Positions 36,451 to 47,768 of a stretch of 64,000 nucleotides of DNA are shown one piece after another. The stretch's first letter is position 1. Each line of letters starts with the position of its first letter. Source of the stretch: Theobroma cacao (lineage: Eukaryota; Streptophyta; Magnoliopsida; Malvales; Malvaceae); NCBI RefSeq assembly GCF_000208745.1, contig NC_030851.1:30418217-30482216 (forward strand), read 5' to 3'. The position numbers were made by a program, and so were the translations under genes. A model generated the notes under the pieces. It had not been told where the DNA came from. It saw only the letters and a program-made list of their open reading frames with translations, and did not search any database.

Positions 36451-36898
36451 AAACCAATTAACCCACTACACACCATATCAAATGTTGTAGTTCATGTTAC
36501 ACGATACGTAGATGCAGACCCCTTTCAAACTTTTGGTATGACCATAAAACTAGGAAGAAAACAATTTAAATATAACAATTGCAAAACACGAACATATCAA
36601 ACCAACCCAAAAAAAATCAACGAACAGAAGAAAGCTTTAATTTGAGATTGACTGACCTTTTTACTGATAACCGACATTGTTGTTGTGATGTCGTTAAGAA
36701 TGTAAAGAATGAAGTCGAATACTTTGGTACCTTTGGGAATGAGGAATGAACCAAACTCTCTTAGTTCCTTCACACAAACGTTTGTGAATTCTAAAAAATA
36801 TTTAATTAAAATAAAATACCCTTATAATATTCATTTCATTCATTCAGTGGAAGTCCAAATGTTTTCCTCGTTATTTGCCTATTTTTTTTTCTATTTCA

Positions 36899-37790
36899 GA
36901 CCATGGCGTGTGACATATTCAACCCATGCGGTGTCATATGTTCAAGCCATGCCGTGTCATATGTTCAAGCCATGTCATGTCACACGTTCTCACCATGGCG
37001 TGTCACACACTCTAAACCCTGCCGTGTCACACCCATGTCACATATTATCACTGTGCTGTCACACACATTATCACCCTACCGTGTCACAGATTCCCTCCAT
37101 GGCATGTCACAAACTCTAAACCCTGCCGTGTCACAAATCCCCTCCATGACGTGTCACAAACTCTGAACCCTGTCTATCACAGATTCCCTCCATGGCATGT
37201 CACACACTCTAAACCTTGCCGTGCCTCAGTCGTGTCACATATTCTCACCGTGTCATCTCACACATTATCACCTTGCCATGTCATAGATTCCCTCCATGGC
37301 GTGTCACAAACTTTCGACCCTGTCATGTCACAAATTCCCTTCATGGCATGTCACAAATTCTGAACACTGCCATGTCACAGCCGTGTCACATAGCTCACCA
37401 TGCCGTCTCACATATTCTCACCATGGCATGTCATATATGAACACCATGGCATGCCACATTCTTACACTATCATGTCACATATTCTCACCATGTCATGTCA
37501 CATATGCACACCATGGCGTGCCACATTCTCACATTGGCATGTCACATATTCTCACCATGGCATGTCACATATTCCCTCCGAGTTAGGTCACATATTCTCA
37601 CTCTGTCATGTCACATATTCCCTCCATGGCATGTCACAAACTCTAAACTCTGTCGTGTCACAGTCGTGTCATATATTCTCACAATGACGTGTCACACATT
37701 CCCACCATGCCATGTCACACATTCCCACCATGCTGTTTCACAAACTCTAAACCCTACTATGACATAGTCGTGTCAAATATGGCATGTTGT
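36899..37790 (+). repeat. MULE minisatellite array 4, 23-bp units
   Basis: Roughly 38 units close to TCACCATGGCATGTCACATA plus TTC, period 23 bp. Some units have CGTGTCACA and some are slightly longer. It produces six overlapping spurious ORFs rich in Cys-His-Ser. It lies about 320 bp inside the right terminal repeat. Confidence 0.95.
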
Positions 37791-38111
37791 AGCACGACCA
37801 TTTCCTGCTTTGGATTCACATTTTTCTCCTTTCGGTTCACCACCGTATCAGAGATTTCTAGTTTCACATCATTCTCAAAGCTTTCGATTCATCACGACCA
37901 GTTCCTCGTTCAATTTAATGTCACCCTTCTAGTATTATTTGAATTCCATGTCTGAAATATCTGAAGAACCACTTCATGCAACATTATTTTGTTTTGCCCA
38001 AGCTTATCAAAAAAAATGGATGTTTTGCACAAAAGTAGATGTTCGTAAATTCTTCGCATATTTATTTTCCCATTTTCTGTGTGTTTGAGAGTGAGCGTCA
38101 ACGAAGATGTC

Positions 38112-38226
38112 TCATTAAGGGTATTTTTGTCCTAAAATCTCTTATTTTGTCTAAAAATAGTTAAAATTATGTAGAGGGTTATTTCCAAAAAAACTTTATT
38201 TTTAAAGGCTAAAAAAATTTTTTCCC
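38112..38226 (-). repeat. Right terminal inverted repeat of the MULE
   Basis: The reverse complement begins GGGAAAAAATTTTTTTAGCC and continues through GAAATAACCCTCTACATAA, matching the left repeat. It is followed at once by the second 9-bp target copy. Confidence 0.85.
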
Positions 38227-38237
38227 TTATCACTATG

Positions 38238-40104
38238 TTTGATGAGAATAACCCTCAAGGATCCAAAGCAATTCGGATACCAAAAATCTAGTAAAAGTGA
38301 TCTTTATAGGTATCACCAACAAGGAGGAGCAATTAGATTGAACATCAAATGAAAAATGGATCATATCTATTTTCTTATCTCTTTTAAATTTGAAGAATGC
38401 TTGATTGAATGAAATTTGATTTATTGTGAATTACTTATTTGATCACTGAGTGTTGCTTCCTTTGCATTTGCTTCAAAATATATGTTTAAATATTGATTAT
38501 GCAAAATTATTGGTTGCAAGAAATGTGAGCATGAAATGCACTTACAATTGAACATAAATGATTTGATGAGGATGATAAGATGATAATTTGAGCAGAACAA
38601 TATTTGACTACTTAAATTGATTTCATCAATATGAGCTTATAGGAGAGAATTATTTGCCATGCTTGAGCTTATATTGATATTTAGCTTGAGCAAGTTTATC
38701 ACATATTGAAAATGCTATTATGACTTGTTCTTGATGAAAATGAATGCATGAATAAATGTTTGAATTTGTTGATCTTATGTGCTTGCATAGATGACATTAT
38801 TTCTTAAGAATGAAAAGTTCATATGGTAATATTGATTTAATCATTTCTTGAGGAATTGAAATATTAAAATGCTTGGTTTAGAATCAATTCTTGGAATATG
38901 CCTTATGATTGTGCTTGATTGATTGTTTCAAAATTAATTTCTTGATTATGCATATGGAATTAGTTATAATTAACACATTGAACTTAATGAAAAATATTTT
39001 TAGTTCATCTATCGTTTTGGTCAAGTCACATGAATACATGATATCTCATCTTGCTTGATCTTAAGATTTGAAGTCTATAACTTGACTTGGATTATGCTTT
39101 TGAATGAGAAATTTAAATTCTCAAGTTACATCATGATATATATTGTGTTGACAGCATTGAAGAATCTTTAGAATGTGCTTTTGAATGTTAATTATGTTTT
39201 TTATGAGCTTAAGTGATTGCATGATCTAAAGACTTGTGTGCATCCAACCTTAGCTTATAGGCTACAATGATTGACTTAGTTCAAAATGATAAATGGCTTG
39301 TAGCTTGAGTTAACAATGAATATCTACTGAGCCTTAATTGAATGATTATTTCTTGAATCTTAACAATTAATATTCATTGATGCTTGGATGCTTACGTTAG
39401 ATATATTCATTAGTTGAGTATTTTATTTCCAAATATTTCATAACAATTAGTATCACTTATGAATCATGGATGATTGAGAAATAACACACATGAATGAAAT
39501 TCAATGCTTACATATTCTTAATAAATATATATGTATACATTTGGAATTTGAAATTTTGCTTGCGACTTGATGAAAATAATTGAAATCACGATTAGTGTAA
39601 ATAGTCAAAATTCTTTAGGTAATCATGCTTATGCTTGCTTGATCATAATATTTTCTTATGTATGATTACAACAAGTGCAAAATGACTTAGCAATGCTTCA
39701 TTGACAATCAATTTGTCTTGATGAGAAAAGTTCTCCTTGATTTGACAGTTGGAACTCTTATTGAAATGCTTGCTTGAAAATATTGTTGGAAAGAGATCAC
39801 CAAAAAAGGCTAAATGATGGTGTTTTCATGATGACTTGCCAATATTGAGGAAATTCTCTCTTAAATTGTTATTCTTATATAATTTAGAGAATTTCTTCAA
39901 AGTGCTTGATTGATAATGTTTAGACAATGCATGATGATGATTGAAAAAGATGCTCAATGAAAAATGATATCTTGGACATGCATTAAAGCTAATGTGCATA
40001 AACTTCTTGAAATTATCAAAATTTAAAGCATATATTGAATATTTTTTTAAATACTCATACTTTGTTGATTCCTTGAATATATGAGTATGAAATTGGCACG
40101 TTAA
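38238..40104 (+). other. SIRE-B internal noncoding DNA, part 1
   Basis: AT-rich with frequent GCTTGATTGA and TGAATGCTT words and no long ORF. The first ~110 bp can be read with one frame but match no domain I recognise. The composition matches 47769-49037, and the two were contiguous before Gypsy-2 inserted. Long noncoding stretches before the 3' LTR are usual in SIRE elements. Confidence 0.6.
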
Positions 40105-41507
40105 TGTCAGTTAAAATTTTACTACGCAAGTATATGTATCAAATAGATAGTATATAAGCAAGCAGAGTATCGATCCCACAGAGAATTGATCTAAAATTTT
40201 ACTAAGTACTAAAATTATAACAATTTAATCTTATCCAAACAATCAAATTTGAATAACTAAATTAATTAACTAAAACTAATTAACCAAAGTTTATACTAAA
40301 AAGAAAAATCAAAGCAACAGTATAATTGGGTAAAAATCAAATCAAACAAGTCTAGGATTACAATATCCCTCACACTTCATCTAAATCTTACCTTTCTTCC
40401 TTAACTTATTTCAATGGGTTGAATTGCTAACCTAGAGTCCTAAATTATTTATAAAGGTCTCCCGACTCATCTTATAAAAATATCTATTTTAACCAAAACA
40501 CTATATCCCTATGTGAATTAAAATTAAAACAGACTCATTAAGTTCAGGCTCTAATCTTGCTACATATGGCCTATAGTTATATCCCTATCCGATATGCAAA
40601 TCAATTAATATAATAATATGCTATCCCAGTTTTAGTCTATACTAAACTCCCTTTTCCAAGTTTGTTTAGGTTCCTAAATCAATTTAATTGGTGATCAGAC
40701 AATTAAAAGCATTAATAACAAATTGGAATAAACAATTCAAATCCCATTAAAGATAAGTAAGAAAAAGATTAAAAATTTAGACTACATATGAGTTCAATTG
40801 CAATCCTAGAAAAAGAAAATTAGCTACTCATGATTGCAAAAAAAAAATAACATTATAACAAATTCAACCATTGAAAGTAACAAGAAAAAATAAAAGCCAA
40901 GGAAGAAAACAAAACAATAATTGCCGTCTTGATCTTCAAGTTTCAACCTCAACTTCTAGCTTCTTGAATCTCTCAAAAGTTGTCTACCCTAATATTCTTC
41001 AAACTATCCTATTTATACTAATAACTTAACTTATACTTCCTTAAGTTGACCTAGGGTTTAATTGGGCTTAAAAGTGTAATGAGAGGCCCAAAAAAAAATC
41101 AATTATCAGTCTTTACAAATTTTCATTCCCGACACAATACATCTAGCTATTTTCTAATGCAATTTTCTCTATCTTGGAGGTAGAACTGGGTAAAGTAATC
41201 TTCTTAAAAATTGTAGCTCTATCTCTTAGCTTTTCAATGGTTCAAGAATCACATCATTTAGAGTTCTGTAGCTTGAGTTATAGCCAAAACACTAAAGCCC
41301 AATTTCTTTTATTTCCTACAAAAAATATAAAAACTAATAAATAATAACCAAATTAAAAAGAATAATATAAAATTAAAATAACTCACTTAAAAATAAACTA
41401 ATTATAGAAACAACTAAAAATAAATAAATTATAATTAAAAATTGAGGAATTAGCTAATATTTAATAACAAATTTTGAATAAAATAGTTTTATAAAATAGA
41501 ATTATCA
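40105..41507 (-). repeat. 3' (left) LTR of Gypsy-2, 1403 bp
   Basis: From TGTCAGTTAAAATTTTAC to AATTATCA on the plus strand. It is clearly related to the Athila-1 LTR (TACGCAAGTATATG near the start, GAATTATCACACCC at the end). The adjacent minus-strand polypurine tract is AAGTTTGAGGGTG. Confidence 0.9.
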
Positions 41508-42880
41508 CACCCTCAAACTTAAGATTTTGCTAGTCTTCGAGCAAAATAAAATCACAAAAAGAAAACTGAACATAAAAAAAATCCTTGAACAAGAGATAGA
41601 AATACCAAATCATGAATTTTTAATTTTTCCTCAGAAATTAACTCCAATTCCAACTTAAGGTAATATACAGCTAATCCTTAAATTCATGCATCAATTCAAG
41701 TGAAAACTTATTTTTCGAATGGACTTCCTCTCTGTGTGTGTGTGAATGCTCTCTTACAAAGAGTATCATGTAATTCGGATTAGTTTATGCCAAATCTAAG
41801 CATAGATTAATACTAGGATCCCATAAGTTTGCTTTTCATCTCTCTTTCCACTAATGTAGATTAACATTTATTCAAGGATCAATAGGTCTTTATCAAGCTT
41901 GTAATGTGAGGCTAGGGTTAAGGTATGATAAAGGATATATTTATGCTTAAATTCACCCTAAGCACTTAATCAGTCTAAGACACAAAAAGAGCTCAATTTT
42001 TTTTATAGCACCCTTAAACTTAAAGTAAACTTTTCTTTGTACCACACATTTTATTTCTTTCTTTTTTTCTTTTTTTTTTTAACAACCCCTAAACTTGTTT
42101 TTGACAATTATAAACAAGGGGTAATTTTGCTAATGACCATCACTTTTTTTCCTTTCTTTCACCTTTCTCCGTCAATTTATTCTTAGGCTCAAATCATTCC
42201 TTAGAAAGATTAAAATACTTAGAGGGTGAAAGGATCAAATCGCTGGATTTAAATAGACAGGCCAAGGCTAGCATAATTGTGTAATTACAAAGAAAAGGTA
42301 AATTAGGCTTAAAAAGGGTGACTAAGGATAAATATAACAATGTCGGCTCAAAAAGGCTCAAACGATCCAAAGATGGCCTACATCACTTCCTATCCTAAGT
42401 GTTATCTAAGATTTCGCCTCGAGAGAAATTCAAACAAATTCTAGAATTCTTGACTTCACTATACTTTTTCATCAACATAAAATTTCTCTAAATCACATAA
42501 AAATTCTAAGTAAAAGAGTATAGTGCTCAAATTATTAGAAGTCACATTCTAAAATAAAGCTAATACAAGAATATGACATAAAATTAAATCATAACTATAT
42601 GCTTCCCAAAAGCTAAGAATCAAAAGATAATTAAAATATCATCCTAGGGTTGGGACAATCATGAATAAGGTGCACCTATCTTAAATTTTTTTTGAAACCT
42701 ATTACTTGCAAAAGAAGCCATAAAATAAATTATATTAAAAGAAATAAATTAAAAAAATGAAATAAAATAAAGATAAGAATAAATAAGGTTGAGGAGCTTA
42801 GGTTGCCTCTTATGAAGCGCTTCATTTATAGTCTTTGGCTGGACTAATTTGGGCTCTAGGTAGTGTCAAGTAAGTGAATT
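41508..42880 (-). other. Gypsy-2 noncoding DNA between integrase and 3' LTR
   Basis: No ORF. It contains a TGTGTGTGTGTG run (about 41733) and poly-T at 42060-42080. Segments parallel the Athila-1 block 11760-13185, so this is family noncoding DNA with the third ORF absent. Confidence 0.65.
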
Positions 42881-42888
42881 GAGAACTT

Positions 42889-43983
42889 CTAACGATTAAT
42901 TTTGCCTCCCCAATAATGCTTCAATCTTTGTCCATTGACTTTAAATTTTTGACCATCTGTCCCTCTAACTTCGATCGCTCCATGTGGGAATACCTCATCG
43001 ACAATGAAAGGACCAGGCCACCTAGATTTGAGCTTTCCCATAAATAACTTGATTTGAGCTTTCCCGAAAATAATTTCAAGCAAGAATTATAGAGCAACAC
43101 TACTTGTCTTGGCTTAAAGCTTCTTTCCAACATCTTCTTATCTTGCCATTGCTTTGTTTTCTCTTTGTAGAGTTTGGCATTCTCATAAGCTTGACGGCAA
43201 AATTCATCAAGTTCATTTAATTGCAACAACCTTTGCTCACTTGCTACTTGTAAATCAAAATTTAACTTCTTCACAACCCACTAAGCATTGCGTTCAAGTT
43301 CCACTGGTAAGTGACAAGCTTTGCCAAAGACCAACTTATATGAAGACATACCAATTGGGGTCTTGTAAGCAATCCTATATGGCCACAATGCATTATCTAA
43401 TCTCTTTGACCAATCTTTTCTTGTGACACATACGGTTTCTCCAAAATTCTCTTGATTTCGCAATTCGATACTTACACTTGGCCACTAGTTAAAGGATGGT
43501 ACGTAGTGGCAACCTTGTGTTTAACTCCATATTTTGCCAGAAGTGCATCAAAATACTTGTAGCAAAAGTGACTTCCCTCATCACTAATAATTGCCCTTGG
43601 AGTGCTAAAACGAGTGAAAATATTCTTCTTGATGAAATTCATTACCACCTTCAAATCATTATGAGAAAGGCTACCGCTTCAACCTACTTAGAGACATAAT
43701 CAACAGCAAGCAAAATGTATTTGTTGTTATATGAAGATATAAACGGACCCATGAAGTCAATACCCCATACATAAAAAATTTATATCTCCATGATGTTGTT
43801 GAGAGGCATCTCATGTCGCCTTGAGATATTCCCCACCCTTTGGCACCTGTCACAATGCAAAACAAAATTGTGAGCATCCTTAAATAATGTAGGCCAATAC
43901 AAACTTGATTGGAGGACTTTAGCAGTAGTCCTTATTCCTCCAAAGTATCCTCCAAAATATGAAGAATGGCAATGGTGAAGCAC
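42889..43983 (-). pseudogene. pol: Gypsy-2 integrase
   Basis: Zinc finger at 43983-43780 (HHCHSSYFGGYFGG, HCDRCQRVG). Core second Asp in IISDEGSHF at about 43600, with THYHP-like TTYHPLTSGQV after it. ALWPYRIAYKTPIGMSSYKLV and CHLPVELE follow. The C-terminus reads FMGKLKSRWPGPFIV, ending YWGGKINR. A ~40-bp local duplication of the GKLKS part occurs near 43083-43040. Frameshifts between blocks. Confidence 0.85.
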
Positions 43984-44214
43984 ACTTTGAATCTCTTCTT
44001 TCGGGACACATTTTTTGAAGATATGGTCTTTACACTACTTGAACAAGTAAGGCTCATCCCAAAAGTAAAATTTAACATCATGTAAAAATTTCTTTTTCTG
44101 ATGAGAATTTAAATCAGAAGGAATAATATTGTTTACCAAATAATTTACAAAATTAGCATCCAAGGAAGTGATTTCTTACGAACTTGAAGGATTTATTCAT
44201 TAGGAAAAGTCTCT

Positions 44215-45589
44215 TTAATTAAGGTTGAATCCTTACCTTAAGCTTCAATCTCCAATCTTGAGAGGTGATCTATAACTTGATTTTCTATTCCTTTTCTATC
44301 ACGAATCTCAATATCAAATTCTTAAAGTAAGAGAATCCACCTTATCAATCTTGGCTTAGCATCCATCTTGGCAATCAAATATTTGATAGTTGAGTGATCA
44401 GTGTACACTATCAGCTTTGTCCTCACGAGATAGGAACGAAATTTGTCAAAAGCAAAAACCACAGCCAAAAGCTCTTTTTCTATTGTGGTATAATTTTTCT
44501 AGGCCTCATTTAAAGTCTTGCTAGCATAATAAATGGAATGGAAGATTTTATCCTTCCTTTGTCCTAAAACAGCTCCCACCGGATAATCACTCGCATCACA
44601 CATCAATTCAAAAGGGAGAGTCCAATCGAGACTAATTATGATAGGTGCAGATATTAATCTTTTCTTCAATTCATCAAAAGTAACAAGAAATTCATTATCA
44701 AACTTAATGGCACATCTTTTTTCAATAAATTGCAAAGTGGTTTAGAAATTTTTAAAAAGTCTTTAATAAATCTTCTGTAAAAACCAGCATGACCAAGAAA
44801 ACTTCTAATACCTTTGACATTTATTAGAGGTGGTAGTTTCTCGATTGCTTCAATTTTTACTTTATCTACCTCAATGCCATTACTAGAGATCTTGTGCCCA
44901 AGAATAATACCTTCTCGTACCATGAAGTGACATTTCTCCCAGTTGAGCACCAAATTTGTTTCTCCACATCTCTTGAGTACCCTAGCAAGATTTAAAAGAC
45001 AATCATCAAAATTATTTTCAAAGATAGAAAAATCATCCATAAATACCTCCAAACATTTCTCCACCATGTCTGTGAATATGGTCATCATACATCTCTGAAA
45101 GGTGGTAGGTGCATTACATAATCCAAATGGCATTCTTCTAAAAGCAAATGTGCCATAAGGACATGTAAATGTAGTCTTTTCTTGATCTTCGAGAGCAATA
45201 GCAATTTGGTTATAACCAGAATATCCCACTAGAAAGTAATAATATTCCTTACCAGCCAAGCGATCCAACATTTGATCAATGAATGGAAAAGGGAAGTGAT
45301 CTTTCTTTGTAGCTTTGTTGAGCTTGTAGTAGTCCATGCACACTCTCCATCTAGTCACAGCTCTTGTTGGAATGAGCTCATTATTGTCATTGGCAACCAC
45401 AATCATTCTTCCTTTCTTAGGAACACATTGAATTGGAGTTACCCATGAGCTATCAGAGATAGGATAAATTATTCTGACATCCAACCATTTGATGATTTCC
45501 TTTTTGAATACTTCTTTCATGATAGGATTCAATCTTTTTTGTTGTTCAATTATGGCTTTGTGATTTTCCTCAAGGAGAATTTTGTGCAT
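44215..45589 (-). pseudogene. pol: Gypsy-2 reverse transcriptase and RNase H
   Basis: A 307-codon open frame from 45589 holds most of RT: PIMKEVFKKEIIKWL, WRVCMDYYKLNKATKKDHFP, FTCPYGTFAFRRMPFGLCNA, and the catalytic FMDDFSIF at about 45030. KGIRSFLGHAGFYRRFIKDF follows. RNase H continues in the next frame at 44735 (PFELMCDASDYPVGAVLGQR, catalytic Asp in CDASD), with stops further on to about 44215. The RT alone could fold, but the polyprotein is interrupted. Confidence 0.9.
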
Positions 45590-46005
45590 GCAAACAGAAA
45601 GGCTAATTTCCTTAATATCAGATATGGTCTATCCTATTGCTTTCTTGAATTCTCTAAGTGTCCTCAACAACTTCTCCTCTTGCATGTTAGTAAGAGTAGC
45701 AGAAATAATAACTGGAAGAGTAGAAGATTTTCCAAAAAAAGCATACCTCAAGTTTGCAGGTAGAGGTTTGAGTTCCAAAGTAGGTGGCTCCTCAATGGAA
45801 GGCTTAGAAGTTGGCGTCAAAGAAGCTGAAATATCTAAATACTCAAATTAATGATTAGTTCTAAATCTGGAGTGAGCATTCAACAAATTTGAATATTCAA
45901 CAAATTCATCATCATCCCTATCAGAGTTAGCAACTAAACATGCTTCAAGATGATCATTGGGATTTTCTTCTAAGAAAACATCATGTGTAAAGTTATTTAC
46001 CACAC

Positions 46006-47104
46006 TCACAAAAAAAAAAAACAGTATTCAAATGTCACAGGCAATTTTAAAGCTTTGAAAATATTAAATGTTACCTGTTGGTCTTGATTTCTCAAAGTGA
46101 GCTCACCTTTTTTAACATCAATGAAAGCCCTAGCAGTTGCTAAAAATGGCCTCCCAAGGATGATTAGAATTTGCCTATCTTCTTCCATGTCAAGAATTAT
46201 AAAATCAACCAAAAAAATAAATTTATCTACCTTGACAAGAACATCTTCAATAATTCCCCTTAGGTACACAAAAGAACGATTAGCCAATTGCAAAGTAACA
46301 GAAGTGGGTTTGCATTCCCCCAAGCCAAGTTTCTCAAAAATTGACCAATGCTTTAAATTGATACTTGCACCTAAATCACTCAAAGCTTTTGTAAAAAATA
46401 AATTACCAATTGTGCAAGGGATTGTGAAACTACCTAGATCTTTGAGTTTTTGTAGCAGTTTATTTTGGAGAATTGCACTACACTCTTTTATAAGGGAGAC
46501 AGTTTCAAACTCACTTAGCTTTCTCTTTTTGAAGAAGAAATCCTTCAAGAACTTGACATAACTATGCATTTGTTCCAAAGATTCAGCAAAAGGGATATTT
46601 ATGTGTAATTTCTTGAAGACATTGAGGAACTTCTGAAATTGCTTTTCAAGTTTTTGCTTTTGGAGCCTTTGGGGAAATGGTGGTGAAGGATGGATGACTT
46701 GAGAAGCTCCTTGATTTTTAGCCTTGACATCTTCTTCCTGTTCGACTTCACTCTCTTTCTCACACATTTCTTCCTTATCAACATGTTCATTCTCAAGTTC
46801 AACTGCTTTTTCATTCACCCCTTTAATCTTTTTTCCACTTCTTAAAGTGATTGCTTGGTATTGTTCCTTACCTTTAGGATTGATTTGTGTGTCACTAGGT
46901 AGGGAACCTTGAAGTTTATTGTTGATGGAATTTGCAAGTTATCCCATTTAGGTTTCATGATTTCTTAAGGATGCTCCAAAGCTTTGAATTATAGCATCAT
47001 TCTTTGATATATATTGCAAGAGAAGTTCATGCACTTGGGACTTCTTTTTAGGAACTGGTGGTCTAACTTATTGTTGAAAACCAGGAGACGTGTTGGGTTT
47101 TGGA
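46006..47104 (-). pseudogene. Gypsy-2 gag C-terminus and protease
   Basis: A 270-codon open frame, 46818-46006, carries an acidic Gag tail (NEHVDKEEMCEKESEVEQEE) and the protease KKLHINIPFAESLEQMHSY. SDLGASINLKHWS holds the active Asp, kept here, then LVDFIILDMEEDRQILIILG. Upstream to 47104 the Gag linker (ITLRSGKKIKG, SLPSDTQINPKGKEQ) is readable with stops. Then the sequence jumps into LTR, so the Gag core is deleted. Confidence 0.8.
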
Positions 47105-47106
47105 TT

Positions 47107-47763
47107 GGAAGGAAACAAAACAATAATTGTCGTCTTGATCTCCAAGTTTCAGCCTCAACTTCTAGCTTTTTAAATCTCTCAAAAGTTGTCTACCCTAATG
47201 TTCTTCAAACTATCCTATTTACACTAATAACTTAACCTATACTTCGTTAATTTGACTTAGGGTTTAATTGAGTTTAAAAGTGTAATGAGAGGCCCAAAAA
47301 AAATCAATTATCAGTCTTTACAAATTTCCATTCCCGATGCAGTACACCCAACCATTTTCTGACATAATTTTCTCTATCTTCGAGGTAGAACTGGATAAAT
47401 TAATCTCCACAAAAGTTGTAGCTCTATCTCTTATCTTTCCAATGATTAGAGAATCGCATCATTTGGAGTTCTGTAACTTGAGTTATGGCCAAAAAACAAA
47501 AGCATATGCAAGCAGACTTTCGGGTCTTTTAAAATCTCACTTTCCAAAATTAAGCCCAATTTCTTTTAGTTCCTACAAAAAATATAAAAACTAATAAATA
47601 ATAACCAAATTAAAAATAATAATATAAAATTAAAATAACTCACTTAAAAATAAACTAATTATAAAAATAACTAAAATAAATAAATTATAATTAAAAATTG
47701 AGGACTTAGCTAATATTTAATAACAAAATTGAAATAAAATAATTCTATAAAATAGAATTATTA
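47107..47763 (-). repeat. Partial 5' (right) LTR of Gypsy-2, 657 bp
   Basis: Matches the last ~610 bp of the left LTR from GGAAGAAAACAAAACAATAA onward. It carries ~45 bp (47494-47540) missing from the left copy. Ends GAATTATTA, a CA to TA change at the terminus, followed by GTTAA. The break at about 47105 joins it directly to gag. Confidence 0.85.
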
Positions 47764-47768
47764 GTTAA

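Larger units (their letters stand above)
32388..36677 (-). pseudogene. DUF1985-Ulp1 (C48 peptidase) gene of the KI-MULE
   Basis: Minus strand. A possible first exon MSVISKK (36677-36657) ends at a GT. The main exon begins after an AG at 35996 and carries DUF1985 (KWSQLDYINKTLQEKG, FGMLLDVYPEGYFCTGLL, ELMDHELWFAIGKS). YFVDIDIPLSEGH (near 34860) and a linker with two ~24-codon repeats (33680-33514) follow. The Ulp1 domain lies at 33200-32388: WEDVDFILMPCNVGKHWVVAKF with the catalytic His, KVVDSV with the Asp, and VSYGMFTIGYI where relatives have VSCGMF. Thus the catalytic Cys is Tyr (32523-32525). A frameshift near 32560 and a TAG at 32541-32543 precede it. The stop is at 32388. Confidence 0.8.
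22352..38226 (+). mobile_element. Giant Mutator-like element with Ulp1 gene (Kaonashi/KI-MULE type), 15.9 kb
   Basis: Terminal inverted repeats of about 113 bp (left 22352-22464, right 38112-38226) share GAAATAACC, CTATTTTTA and the end of an ATGCCCTT-like block. Flanking TTATCAATA (22343-22351) and TTATCACTA (38227-38235) are a 9-bp duplication with one mismatch. Inside are two plus-strand MuDR-type transposase genes, a minus-strand DUF1985/Ulp1 gene, and four minisatellite arrays. MULEs that captured a Ulp1-like protease are known in Arabidopsis, rice and melon. This copy carries stops and catalytic losses. Confidence 0.88.
40105..47763 (-). mobile_element. Athila-like Ty3/gypsy retrotransposon Gypsy-2, 7.7 kb, 5' end deleted
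   Basis: A full left (3') LTR, pol and gag C-terminus on the minus strand, and a partial right (5') LTR. Perfect target duplication GTTAA at 40100-40104 and 47764-47768. The right LTR lacks its first ~800 bp (plus-strand sense), along with the primer site and gag N-terminus. There is no third ORF between integrase and the left LTR, unlike Athila-1. Frames are less damaged than in Athila-1, so it is probably younger. Confidence 0.92.

Noticed and set aside
36899..37790. Family of Cys/His-rich small proteins from overlapping ORFs
   Set aside because: The ORFs occur in all three frames and follow the 23-bp repeat period, so they are artefacts.
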